Shown here in pieces: positions 24,408-33,004 of a stretch of DNA of 64,000 nt; position 1 is the first letter of the stretch, and each line of letters opens with the position of its first letter. The position numbers and the translations under genes were made by a program. Under the pieces are notes generated by a model. The model made no database searches. It worked only from the letters and a program-made list of their open reading frames with translations, and was not told where the DNA came from. Origin of the DNA: Planctomycetota bacterium (GTDB lineage: Bacteria; Planctomycetota; JAJSAM01; JAJVHW01). The stretch spans positions 62,001-126,000 of the forward strand of contig JAJRPF010000048.1 of NCBI GenBank assembly GCA_024280885.1, in the 5' to 3' direction.

Positions 24408-25154
24408 TCAACCGCCGTCTTCGGGCGGAATCGGGCCGCGAGAAGTCGCGTCTGCCCACTCGTGCCATCCAGAGCCTGGCGGTCGGGAGATCCACTCCTT
24501 GAATCGAACGCCGTAGTCGAAAGGCTCGAACAAGACGGCCTCGAGCCCTGCGTCCCCTTCACTCTCGCGCACACTCAAGTAGTAGGCAGCTTGGACGATG
24601 TCTCCGGAGTACTTGTGCAGGTAGGACGCCGACCGTTTCTCGCGAAGCTCGCGGAGACGGTCCGCGCTCTCAGCAGTGCCCGCGATACCAACGGCTTGAA
24701 TGCTGCAGGAAACGAGCATTCGATTGATGTGTGCCCCGCGCGGGGACTCCCATCCCCTGTTCCGTTCCCAGAACTCCATGCTGCATCCGTCGAGGGAGAA
24801 CTGAGACGCGTCGGCATCGTCGGCGGCCAGTAATCCTATGGATCGCACCGCCGCCAACAGGATGTCGTCCTGTCCTTGGGTGAACGTCTCCGCCGGATAC
24901 TCGTGGAGGACAGTCGATCGAATCCTGTCGAACGCGCCGGGGCCCCCCTCGCGAGCGATCGTCCAGACAAACTCTCTGCCCTTCGCACTGCGCGCTGGAT
25001 CCCCGACGATCGCGATCAGCGGATCGACCGCTGGGTCGTCTCGAGGAACTGGTGGCTGAGTGTGTTCGCTCGGGGGGGACCCGGAGACTCCGACGTAGAC
25101 GGCTACAGCGCCGACCACGAAGACCAACAAGAGGAGAACCTGTGAGCGTTTCAT
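24408..25154 (-). CDS. Membrane-anchored or secreted hypothetical protein
   Basis: 248 residues. It begins with a lysine/arginine-led hydrophobic segment (SQVLLLLVFVVGAVAVYVGV), either a signal anchor or an uncleaved signal peptide. It continues with a Pro-rich linker and a helical domain that contains several Cys residues (DGCSMEF, VSCSIQAV), plus a short Trp-rich tail (WISRPPGSGWHEWADA). The arrangement of short helices around TAESADRLRELREKR recalls HEAT-like repeat proteins, such as the lipoprotein at 1072-2019, but the similarity is weak. It starts 18 bp after the end of the large metzincin gene and is probably co-transcribed with it. The function is unknown. Confidence 0.65.
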   Translation of the reverse strand: MKRSQVLLLLVFVVGAVAVYVGVSGSPPSEHTQPPVPRDDPAVDPLIAIVGDPARSAKGREFVWTIAREGGPGAFDRIRSTVLHEYPAETFTQGQDDILLAAVRSIGLLAADDADASQFSLDGCSMEFWERNRGWESPRGAHINRMLVSCSIQAVGIAGTAESADRLRELREKRSASYLHKYSGDIVQAAYYLSVRESEGDAGLEAVLFEPFDYGVRFKEWISRPPGSGWHEWADATSRGPIPPEDGG

Positions 25155-25172
25155 TTGCGTTCTGAGGAGCTG

Positions 25173-28100
25173 TTAGAAATTCTCGAACTTCGTGCGTTCC
25201 GTTCGATTCAATTCCTTCCGGCCTGCGATGCCCTGGAAGTACATGAGCGCCTTCATCTGTTCCGCAGCCGTGGACCGCGGGCTGCCGCCCGGATCCTTCG
25301 GGTGCCTGATGCCTGCGTTGTGACCGGACTCGTGGATCGTGGTTGTGAAGAGCGCCGACTGGGCGAGGATCAACTCATGCGTGCCGAAGTTACCCGCGCC
25401 ATTGACACCACCGATCCCGGTCAGGTTGATCGAGTTGACCTGTTTGATGTCGGAGAACGTCGCCTCCCACACGCGAGTCAGATCCGTGAAGTTCGTGATG
25501 TCGTTGTACTTGGCGTCAGTGAAGTCGAAACGCTCCGCTGCGGGGAACGTGGTCGCCGACTGATCCGGAAACGTTGCGCTAGTGGCATTCGCGATGTTGA
25601 AGGTCAGGTCGATGCAGACGTCGTCGTCCGCCCCTCCGTCCCCGGGGCCGTCATCGTCGGACTTGGTGAGCGCGGCGCCGGCGACGAAGAACGCCGGAAC
25701 GTCGTTTGCGCCGGTCAGGTCCGGGTGGAGCGACCTCGTGTAGGCGATCGTGTTGGTCGGCAGCTCGACCTTGACGGTGCAACTGTCCGTAGTTGCGGTG
25801 CCATCGCATGTGTAGGCCACCGTCACGGTCTTGTCGCCGGTCGTGGCGAACGTGGCCGTGTAGCTGGCGCCGGTGGTGCTTCCGACGGCGGTGCCGCCGG
25901 TCCAGGCGTACGTGCCGCCGGTCGGGGCTCCCGAGGCCGTGAACGTGACTTGGTCACCCGGGCAGGTGTAGATGGGGTCGAAGGTCGGCGAGGTGATCTC
26001 CACCGCGCAGTTCTCACAATCTGCCGTCACCGAGTATGGCGGGCAGTTGCAGCCCCAGCCGGCGACGGTGAGTCCGGTACCCGGATCGGAGATGATCGTG
26101 GAGCCGTCGTCGGTGACGGTACCCGGTGCGACGATCTCGAAATTTCCGGTGGCGTGGTTGAACGACAGGAAGAACGCAATCGAGCCTGGCGGCAGCGCCG
26201 ACATGTTCGGGTAGCTAATCTGGATCGGCGGGTCGAACGTCGCGCCGGCCGGCTGCAACGTCCACGCGAAGGGTGGTGCCGCGCCATCCGGCACGGGCAT
26301 GGGCAGGTCGTCGAAGTGGACCTGGTTGAGCGTCAGAACCGCTGGGTCGGAGGCGCTGGGGACGGATCCGTCGGCGCGGGTCATCGACCCAGCGGTGACC
26401 GTCATCTCCAGGCCCTCGATCTCTTCCACCGTCAGGATGACGTCCTGTGTGTTGTCGAAATTCACCGCGTTGGCGGGGTTGAGCGGCGGTAGCAGTACGG
26501 GAGTGGGAAGCGAGTTGTCAGCATTCGGGACGATGACGAGTTCATAGCCGAGCGCTGGGAAGCTGCCGCCCGGGATCGGTGTCCCGTTCAGTGAATTCGC
26601 GACGGTGCCGTCCACCCGCAGGTGCGCGGCTCCGTCCGCGATGCCTGAGAACGCGAAGATGCCGTCGCCGTCACTGATCGTCGAAGGCTGCACGATCCCG
26701 TTCACCTTCACGGTAACCCTGGCGCCGCCGATCGGATTGCCGGCGTTGTCCAGAACCAGGCCGCCGAGTGTTGTCGGCAGCGCCTCGTCTCTCACGACGC
26801 TGAAGAGTGCGAACACGGCCGGGCCGCTCGCGTTGTCGGTGAACGTGGCCGTCACCCGGTCGTTTCCGCCGGTGATACCGAACGCGAAATCGACCTCTGC
26901 ATGCCCGGTCGGACCGGTCGTGGCGACCGCGAGAGGCTCTCCGTTGACGCGACCCTGGCCCTGCGTGACGACGAATACGACGGAGACGCCTTCGACGCCA
27001 TTGCAGCCGTCACTAACCCAGGCCCGCAGCGGCAAGGGCGCCGGTGCGCCGGCTTCGCCGCGCTGGTTGTTCCCGGTACTGATGTTGATCTGCTGCGCGG
27101 GGGCCGGTGTGGCGGTTGCGCAGAATGCGGTCGTGCCGACGATGCTCTCGGACCTGACCTCGACACGGTTGTTGCCGCAGCCCGCATCGGTGCCGACATG
27201 CCAGAACACACCGGCCAGCCCGAGCGCGTCGGTCCTGGCCTGGAACATCATCGAGCCGTCGCCCGTGCCGTCCTCGGAGAGGCGTCCGTCGCTCCGCGTG
27301 ACGTCGAACGTGACGATCTTGTTCGGGAACGGGTCACCGTTGCCGTCGAGCACGCGCACCACGATCGGATCGGCGAGGAGATCGTGGATCTGCGCACGCT
27401 GCGCGTTCCCTGAGACGACCTCCATTGTCGGTGATCCCGCGGCAACCTCGACGCGCGTGACGGTGATGTTCCTCGTGACGGTGTTGCCGAGGATGTCCGT
27501 CGCCGACGCGGAGATCGTGTTCGCCCCGAGGGCGAGCGGCAGAGCGGGCAGGAAGAACGTGCCGTTCGTACCGATGCCGATATCGACCTCTGCCGTCGCA
27601 CCGTTCACGGTGACGTCGAGTCCGTCGAAGCCGCTCAAGAGGTCGCCGACGATGCCTGCGACGTCGGTGCTCGGTGTCGTGATCTCGGCGAGGTCCCCCG
27701 GAAACTGAATCTGCAAGCTCGGCGCCTGCTCGTCCTGGATCACCGTGGCGGTGGCCGGTGCACTCCGGGCCCCCGTGGCGTTGATCCCGGTGAAGAAAAT
27801 CTGGTTGGCGCGATTCGGGCTGAGAGCCACCAGGACGGTGAACGTCCCGTCCGAGGGAAGCGTGATGGCCTGTACGGTCGTGAGCCCCGCGACCTCGAGA
27901 ACCGAGGCCTGAAGCACAGTTCCCGTGATGGTCACGGAGTCCGCCGTCGTGCTGGGAGTATACGGATCGAGAGTCGGCGCCTGAGGGGTGGCGAGGACGA
28001 CCGAGCCCAAGCAGGTCAAGTCGAAGCGGAATCGGACGCGGGAAGGAACCTGGAAACTCAGCGTCACCGGCGACGTCGATTCTCCCGGGGAGAGAACGCC

Positions 28101-28469
28101 GTCCGCTCCGGTCGCGCCGGAGAGATCGAAGTACGGATCTCCGCCCGGCGTCGTGCCCGTCTCGTTGTTGACGGTCACACGGGAGTCCGTGATCGAGCCG
28201 ATCACGAGGAGGAGCGGGCACGCGACGTCCTCGCTGGAGTTGTTCGTGACCACCGCCTGGGTGGTGACCGCTCCCGTCCGGCGATTCGCCTGCATCCGAC
28301 CGTATCGGATCTCAAGGAACGAACCGACGTCGATGAGAGAATCAAAGTTGATCTCGTCGCCCTCAGCGGCCAGCGCGCGGTGGTTCAAGCTGACGGTCAG
28401 ACCGATCGCGGCCACAACGAGCATCGCCCCGGCGGCGAGTACTGTCCGAAGTCTTCCACTCCAGTTCAT
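25173..28469 (-). CDS. Large secreted protein with C-terminal metzincin-type metallopeptidase domain
   Basis: 1098 residues from the ATG at 28469, preceded by aaagga and followed by a signal segment (VLAAGAMLVVAAIGLTVSL). The body is a series of Ig-like and Big-1-like beta domains (ITITGTVLQASVLEVAGL-type strands; VRVLDGNGDPFPNKIVTFDV; LRAWVSDGCNGVEGVSVVFV), a carboxypeptidase-regulatory-like unit (LGGLVLDNAGNPIGGARVTV) and a PKD-like domain (TFTASGAPTGGTYAWTGG). The last 150 residues contain HESGHNAGIRH at 1046-1056. This is the HExxHxxGxxH zinc site of metzincins, followed 20 residues later by LMY, a plausible Met-turn. It may cut extracellular proteins. It heads an apparent two-gene unit with 24408-25154. 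Confidence 0.8.
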   Translation of the reverse strand: MNWSGRLRTVLAAGAMLVVAAIGLTVSLNHRALAAEGDEINFDSLIDVGSFLEIRYGRMQANRRTGAVTTQAVVTNNSSEDVACPLLLVIGSITDSRVTVNNETGTTPGGDPYFDLSGATGADGVLSPGESTSPVTLSFQVPSRVRFRFDLTCLGSVVLATPQAPTLDPYTPSTTADSVTITGTVLQASVLEVAGLTTVQAITLPSDGTFTVLVALSPNRANQIFFTGINATGARSAPATATVIQDEQAPSLQIQFPGDLAEITTPSTDVAGIVGDLLSGFDGLDVTVNGATAEVDIGIGTNGTFFLPALPLALGANTISASATDILGNTVTRNITVTRVEVAAGSPTMEVVSGNAQRAQIHDLLADPIVVRVLDGNGDPFPNKIVTFDVTRSDGRLSEDGTGDGSMMFQARTDALGLAGVFWHVGTDAGCGNNRVEVRSESIVGTTAFCATATPAPAQQINISTGNNQRGEAGAPAPLPLRAWVSDGCNGVEGVSVVFVVTQGQGRVNGEPLAVATTGPTGHAEVDFAFGITGGNDRVTATFTDNASGPAVFALFSVVRDEALPTTLGGLVLDNAGNPIGGARVTVKVNGIVQPSTISDGDGIFAFSGIADGAAHLRVDGTVANSLNGTPIPGGSFPALGYELVIVPNADNSLPTPVLLPPLNPANAVNFDNTQDVILTVEEIEGLEMTVTAGSMTRADGSVPSASDPAVLTLNQVHFDDLPMPVPDGAAPPFAWTLQPAGATFDPPIQISYPNMSALPPGSIAFFLSFNHATGNFEIVAPGTVTDDGSTIISDPGTGLTVAGWGCNCPPYSVTADCENCAVEITSPTFDPIYTCPGDQVTFTASGAPTGGTYAWTGGTAVGSTTGASYTATFATTGDKTVTVAYTCDGTATTDSCTVKVELPTNTIAYTRSLHPDLTGANDVPAFFVAGAALTKSDDDGPGDGGADDDVCIDLTFNIANATSATFPDQSATTFPAAERFDFTDAKYNDITNFTDLTRVWEATFSDIKQVNSINLTGIGGVNGAGNFGTHELILAQSALFTTTIHESGHNAGIRHPKDPGGSPRSTAAEQMKALMYFQGIAGRKELNRTERTKFENF

Positions 28470-29052
28470 CACGACGTCCTTTCCGCATCGCCAGGCGGAA
28501 GGCGGGCGGGAACGGCGCTCCCAGCCCAGTCGAACACTGCAGTCGAACACTGCAGTCGAACGTGCCCTCGTCTTCCGCCCGGGTGTTGCTTGCCCTCACC
28601 CGTCGCGTACCGCCGGGGCGACTCCCTTCCGAGTTACCCCGCGCTCCGCATTCTCAAAATGACAGTAGGAGTCCAAGCGCCGCGGCGCAAGGGTGCCCAT
28701 GATTTTAGTCACGCAAAACTTGCATTTTCGTCGCTCCGCCAGCCCGGATCGTTCGGTCAGGCGCTCAAGTACGCGACCTGGCGGATCTCCCACGCGTCGA
28801 GGAGATACGCATGGGCGGGCGATTGACTGGAGAGGCGACGTGCCGGGGCGCGGCGTGACCGTGAGGGGAGGCCGCATCACAGGTCGGCTCGTGGACGATC
28901 GAACGCGGACTTCGCTCGACGCGCCGCACGCGTCCAGCCTTGCGTCGGGTGAGGACTGGTGACGGTGACTGAAATCTCACAAGTTTCGTGCTCGGTGCGC
29001 CATTCACTACCGGAAGCTGGGATTTGAGTGTGCCGGAAGGAGTCCACCCAAG
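28470..29052. other. Divergent intergenic region with 13-bp tandem repeat
   Basis: 583 bp between the metzincin gene (minus) and the PEP-CTERM gene (plus). Bases 28528-28561 contain agtcgaacactgc repeated twice plus a partial third unit. A relatively AT-rich stretch around 28650-28735 may hold promoters. No gene is supported here. Confidence 0.5.
28528..28561. repeat. 13-bp tandem repeat
   Basis: agtcgaacactgc occurs at 28528-28540 and 28541-28553, with eight bases of a third unit. Each junction forms the palindrome actgcagt. It lies about 60 bp upstream of the metzincin start codon and could be an operator or a replication-slippage product. Confidence 0.6.
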
Positions 29053-29652
29053 ATGAAGAGACAACTTGTGTCCGTTGCTGCGGTCTTGCTGCTTTCGCCG
29101 GGACTGGCGCTTGCGGGTGCGATCGATCTGAACGACTTCGACCTTATCGACCCAGAGGTGACGGTTGCCGCCGACGGCTCGGAAGCCGACTTCGTCGAGA
29201 GTTCCGTCACCTCTTCCGTGCTCCTGACCAGCGATCCCTTCTTCGGGGACTTTCTCTTTGCGGACGCCGTTTCGATCTCGTTCGACTACGACTTCGTCGA
29301 GGGCGTGGGCACCAACAACGACGAATTCGGCGCCTATTTGACCGACGAGCTTGGCTCCGCGATCGTGGGCTACGAGTTCTTCAGAACCAGCTCCGACGCC
29401 GGATCCGTCACGTTCGACTTCAGCTCTGATGCAACTGTCCTCGCGCTTGTCACATCTGGCGATTTGGGGCTGACGTTTGCGCTGAGCTCGCTCTTCAACG
29501 ACGCCGCGTTCAACTCGACGGTGAACGTCTCGAACGTCGCGACGGCGGGCGCCACCGCGGTGCCCCTACCGCCGGCCGGTTGGCTGGGCCTCGCCGGTCT
29601 CGCGGCGCTGGGTCTGGTCAGGCGCCGCCGCCGCGGAGTTCCCACCGCGTAA
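29053..29652 (+). CDS. Secreted protein with VPLPA/PEP-CTERM sorting signal
   Basis: 199 residues. A good Shine-Dalgarno sequence (ggaaggag) lies ten bases before the ATG. The N-terminal signal peptide ends near ALAGA. The acidic middle part is a beta-rich domain of the choice-of-anchor type (VSISFDYDFVEGVGTNNDEF). The C-terminus has the full tripartite sorting signal: VPLPPAG at 170-176, a hydrophobic helix and an RRRRR cluster. Such tails are recognised by exosortase, which cleaves them during export to the surface or exopolysaccharide matrix. No exosortase gene lies in this window. The passenger domain function is unknown. Confidence 0.85.
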   Translation: MKRQLVSVAAVLLLSPGLALAGAIDLNDFDLIDPEVTVAADGSEADFVESSVTSSVLLTSDPFFGDFLFADAVSISFDYDFVEGVGTNNDEFGAYLTDELGSAIVGYEFFRTSSDAGSVTFDFSSDATVLALVTSGDLGLTFALSSLFNDAAFNSTVNVSNVATAGATAVPLPPAGWLGLAGLAALGLVRRRRRGVPTA

Positions 29653-29674
29653 CGACTCAAGAACCGCGATACAT

Positions 29675-29710
29675 GAGCCCCATGTGGCAGGACACCGCAT
29701 GGGGCTCTTC
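29675..29710 (+). terminator. Rho-independent-like terminator after the PEP-CTERM gene
   Basis: gagccccatg and catggggctc form a perfect ten-base stem around a thirteen-base loop, 22 bp after the stop codon, followed by ttcg. It is the expected end of the PEP-CTERM transcript. Confidence 0.7.
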
Positions 29711-29724
29711 GATTCGCGGCGACA

Positions 29725-29921
29725 GCTCTCCCGTCGACCGCTGACCAGTCGTTGTGACGCTTGACGCGGTAGAGGCAGTGGATTACGCGGGCCGCCAGTA
29801 TCCAGATGGTGTCCGTGTGCCCGTTGACGCAGCCGAGCGTGTGGCCCTGCGTCGAAGGACCCCAGGGAGACGGGTAAGTCGCATGGCTCTGGAACCACGC
29901 GATGCGCTCGCCCTCGGTCAT
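29725..29921 (-). other. Possible antisense coding fragment
   Basis: From an ATG at 29921 the minus strand encodes a protein-like stretch with high third-position GC (TEGERIAWFQSHATYPSPWG, HTLGCVNGHTDTIWILA, VIHCLYRVKRHNDW). Codon bias fades after about 29725 and the frame then runs antisense through the PEP-CTERM gene to 29370. It may be the remnant of an unrecognised gene. The rest of 29653-30291 shows no gene; its right end must contain the promoter of the amidohydrolase array. Confidence 0.25.
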
Positions 29922-30291
29922 GTCGGTTGCAAGCAGCACCCGCCGAACGGCCGCCGCATCGTCGACGTCCGACCGCGCGGCTGGCACCTCCGACGAGCGA
30001 CAGGCTCTGCGATCCGCGAGCGGCCCAGAAGGGGGACCGGCGCGCTGGGCAATGAAAGGAGTCTGGATCGACGGCCACAGACTCACTTGGTCTCGTCGGG
30101 TCGCGACCTGACGCCGGGCTGTCGCCCCGCGCCTTGTCGGCACGGGTATGGCGCGGCGTGCGCTGCACGGCGACGTCATCTGATCTATCGGTAACGCATG
30201 GCGGGGGAGCGTGGACCGAGTGCCGTATCGATCTTCTGTGCGTTGGAGGCGTGACCCGGATCGCTCTGTCCTGATACGCTCCCCGGCTCGC

Positions 30292-31782
30292 ATGTTTCGC
30301 CTACGCCTCACAGTCGCGCTTTTCGTCCTTGCTCTCGCCCTCGTGGGCGGCGGTCGGGCGGATGCTGCCGAGCCTGAGGGCGGCCTTGTGGCCCTGATCG
30401 GGGGCGAGGTTCGGATCGGTGACGGCCAGGTCCTCTCCGGCGCCACGGTCATCCTGCGCGACGGGCGCGTAGAGGCAGTCGGTAAGGATGTTGCGGTGCC
30501 TCCCGGGGCGCGGCGGGTCGATTGCGCGGGGAAGATCATCACGCCGGGACTCATCGACGCCGACTCCGCGCTCGGGATGTCGCCTGCCGATCTGAGCGCG
30601 AAGGTCCCGGGAGCGGACGCGCGCGCGGCGGACGCGTTCGACCCGTGGGACGCGCGTCTGCGTACCGCTCTGCGGCAGGGTGTGACGACGCTGCATCTCG
30701 GCGCCAACCGCGAGCATCTGATCGGCGGCGTCGCCGCGGTGGTTTCGACGGGGTCGCCAGGCAGCGCGGCAATCGACGCCGACGGCGCGCTCGTGATCAA
30801 CGTCTCCACCCGCCGGTCGGCGGCAGGCCTCGGCGGCGCAGCGCGCGTCGCGTTGGTCCGATCGACGTTCATCTCCGTTGACTACGGGCAGGTTCAGCGT
30901 GAACGATGGCGCAGGGATCTTGCGGAGTACGAGGTGAAGCGGTTCGGAGCCAGCCCTCTGATGGAAGAGGAACTGCTGCTGCCGCCGGAGCTTCTAGCGC
31001 GCATGCGGCTGTGGACGCCGACGGCGCGGGCCGCGTGGCGCGTGGCAGCGTTCAAGTCGATGGGACGTGCGAAGAAGTACACGAAGCCCAAGAAGCCGGC
31101 GACGCCGCCGAAGGCGCCGCGGGAAGACCCAAGCACCGATGTGATCGCGTCGACGCTCCCGGCTCCGGAAGCCGTCTTGAGCGACGACGGACCCAAGACG
31201 TCGCCGAAGCCGAAAGGGGCCAAGGCCCGCAAGGCGAAGCCCGCGAAGACGCGCAGCAAGGCGGAGCGACGGACGTTCTTCCGCGCCGAACTCGCGGCGG
31301 ATGTTGATGGGGCGCTCGGCGCCGTGCGCGACTTCCGTCTCGAAGGTGTGATCGTCGGCGGGCAGGGTCTTCGAGATCGTGTGCAGGCGCTCGGCAAGGC
31401 GAATGTCGCGGTGGTCGTGAGTTACGTCGGCGACACAGCTTGGTCGCACTCGTCCCCGGCCGCGCGCCGCGAAGAGGGTCTCGGCGCGGCGTTGGCCGAT
31501 GCCGGGTTGCGGCCGGCCCTGGGGACTGGCGCGACGGGCGTAGCTCGATTTCTGAGGCTGCATGCTGCGCGCGAAGTCGGTGAGGGCATGGATCCGCAAG
31601 ACGCGCTGGCGGCGATCACGCTCTGGGCCGCCGAGGCGGCGGGTGTTGCCGACGAAACGGGTTCGATCGCGGTGGGCAAGCGCGGTGATGTCGTTGTGTG
31701 GAGTGGAGATCCGCTCGACGCGGCGACGCGTGCCGAGCGCGTGTTCGTGGCCGGGCAGGAGGTGGACCTTGAACGCGACTGA
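30292..31782 (+). CDS. Exported amidohydrolase-fold protein, metal ligands lost (array member 1)
   Basis: 496 residues from the ATG at 30292, which opens a signal peptide (FRLRLTVALFVLALALVGGG). The open frame 81 bp further upstream looks non-coding. It has the N-terminal composite beta-sandwich strands (GATVILRDGRVEAVGKDVAV) and PGLID at the entry of the barrel, where active members read PGLIDAHTH. Here the sequence is PGLIDADSALG, so the HxH zinc motif is DxA. The GTD near the barrel end is GTG. A Lys/Pro/Ala-rich segment (KKYTKPKKPATPPKAPRE) at about 260-335 enlarges the usual helical insert. The C-terminal strand motif GKRGDVVVWSGDPLD is intact. Probably periplasmic and non-catalytic. First gene of an eight-gene unit. 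Confidence 0.8.
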   Translation: MFRLRLTVALFVLALALVGGGRADAAEPEGGLVALIGGEVRIGDGQVLSGATVILRDGRVEAVGKDVAVPPGARRVDCAGKIITPGLIDADSALGMSPADLSAKVPGADARAADAFDPWDARLRTALRQGVTTLHLGANREHLIGGVAAVVSTGSPGSAAIDADGALVINVSTRRSAAGLGGAARVALVRSTFISVDYGQVQRERWRRDLAEYEVKRFGASPLMEEELLLPPELLARMRLWTPTARAAWRVAAFKSMGRAKKYTKPKKPATPPKAPREDPSTDVIASTLPAPEAVLSDDGPKTSPKPKGAKARKAKPAKTRSKAERRTFFRAELAADVDGALGAVRDFRLEGVIVGGQGLRDRVQALGKANVAVVVSYVGDTAWSHSSPAARREEGLGAALADAGLRPALGTGATGVARFLRLHAAREVGEGMDPQDALAAITLWAAEAAGVADETGSIAVGKRGDVVVWSGDPLDAATRAERVFVAGQEVDLERD

Positions 31783-33004
31783 GCGCGGCGCGCGGCGGCG
31801 TCCATCCTCGCATCGGCGTGTGCGCATCGCCGCGGCTGTCGTCGCCGCAGCGCTCGTGGCGACGCCGATCGTTGTGCGCGCCGACGACCCGGCGGACGCA
31901 GCGGACCTCGTCGTGCGCGTCGGTCAACTCCACACCGGCGACGGCAAGGTGCTGCGCGACGCCGTCATCGTGATCGAGGACGGCCGCTTTGTGTCGGTGA
32001 CCGAAGGCGGCGCCGTTCCGAAGGGTAGCGCCGCGCGCGTGTTTGCGAACGCCGTGGCGTGCCCCGGCTTCGTGGATGCCGTCACGCAGATCGGACTCGA
32101 TGGCGGCGCCGCCGAGTCGCCCGAAGCGCTGACGCCCGATGTGCGCGCGGCCGACGCGTTCGACGTGCGCCATCGTGACCTGAAGCCGACCGTGCGGGCG
32201 GGTACGACGTCGATCGGTCTTCTCCCGGCCCCGGTGAACGTGGCGTCGGGCGCGTCCGCCGCCGCCGTCTTGCGTGCCGACGGTTCCGCCGAAGTGCTGC
32301 TGCGTCGCGGCCCGCCGGTCTTCGCGTTTCAGCCCCCCGCGCTCGATAATGCGCGTGTCCCCAGCACAGCCGCGGGCGCGCGTGCCATGCTCGAAGCTGC
32401 CTTCGCGGGGCGCGCGTGGACGACCTCCGGAGAGGGCTCGATCCCGGTACGCCCGGCTGCGCTCGAGATGCTCGCGGCAATGAAGCGTGGGCCGTCGATC
32501 GTCTACGCCGACGGTCCCGAGAACGCGCGCATCGCCGTTCAGACGTTGCGGGCGCAGGGGCTCTCTCCGACGCTCGTCGGATTGCGATCCGCGTGGAAGG
32601 ACGTCGCTCGCGTCGCCGATTTGCGTGTTCCATGCATCGTCGTCGGACTCGATCCGAGCGATCCCATCGGTCTGCTGGAGATGCCGGGCAAGCTCGCCGC
32701 AGCAGGCGTTGATGTCTCGTTCGCGACGGGTGCACCGGCGCGTTCCCCGCGTTCGCTGCGCTTGTCCGTCGCGCTGGCGGTTGCGAATGGATTTCCGACC
32801 GCGCAGGCTGTGCCCGCCGTCACGTCGCGCGCGGCGGTGGCTCTCGGTGTCGGTGATCAGGTCGGTCGCGTTGCCGAGGGACGGCGAGCGGACCTTCTGA
32901 TCCTTGACGGCGAGCCGTGGGAGTTGCGTTCGCGCGTCCTTCTCTCCCTGGCCGGCGGCCGGATCGTACGCGACGCCGCCGCCGAGGCGGAGGCGTCGAA
33001 ATGA
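31769..33004 (+). CDS. Exported amidohydrolase-fold protein, metal ligands lost (array member 2)
   Basis: 411 residues from a TTG start at 31769. The sequence aggagg six bases upstream supports it, and this start gives a signal peptide (VRIAAAVVAAALVATPIVVRA). It overlaps the stop of member 1 by 14 bp, so translation is likely coupled. Family landmarks are VRVGQLHTGDGKVLRDAVIV, PGFVDAVTQIGLDG (in place of the HxH motif), RAGTTSIGLLPAP and the C-terminal RVAEGRRADLLILDGEPWE. The catalytic Asp position reads FATGAPARS instead of GTD. It is shorter than active members and has lost part of the central helical insert. Probably a periplasmic pseudoenzyme or partner subunit. Confidence 0.8.
   Translation: MNATERGARRRPSSHRRVRIAAAVVAAALVATPIVVRADDPADAADLVVRVGQLHTGDGKVLRDAVIVIEDGRFVSVTEGGAVPKGSAARVFANAVACPGFVDAVTQIGLDGGAAESPEALTPDVRAADAFDVRHRDLKPTVRAGTTSIGLLPAPVNVASGASAAAVLRADGSAEVLLRRGPPVFAFQPPALDNARVPSTAAGARAMLEAAFAGRAWTTSGEGSIPVRPAALEMLAAMKRGPSIVYADGPENARIAVQTLRAQGLSPTLVGLRSAWKDVARVADLRVPCIVVGLDPSDPIGLLEMPGKLAAAGVDVSFATGAPARSPRSLRLSVALAVANGFPTAQAVPAVTSRAAVALGVGDQVGRVAEGRRADLLILDGEPWELRSRVLLSLAGGRIVRDAAAEAEASK

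Noticed and set aside
29370..30872. Long minus-strand frame of 500 codons across the PEP-CTERM gene and the start of the array
   Set aside because: It overlaps two well-supported plus-strand genes; most of it is Arg/Ser/Pro/Ala-rich shadow sequence. Only the 29725-29921 part looks protein-like.
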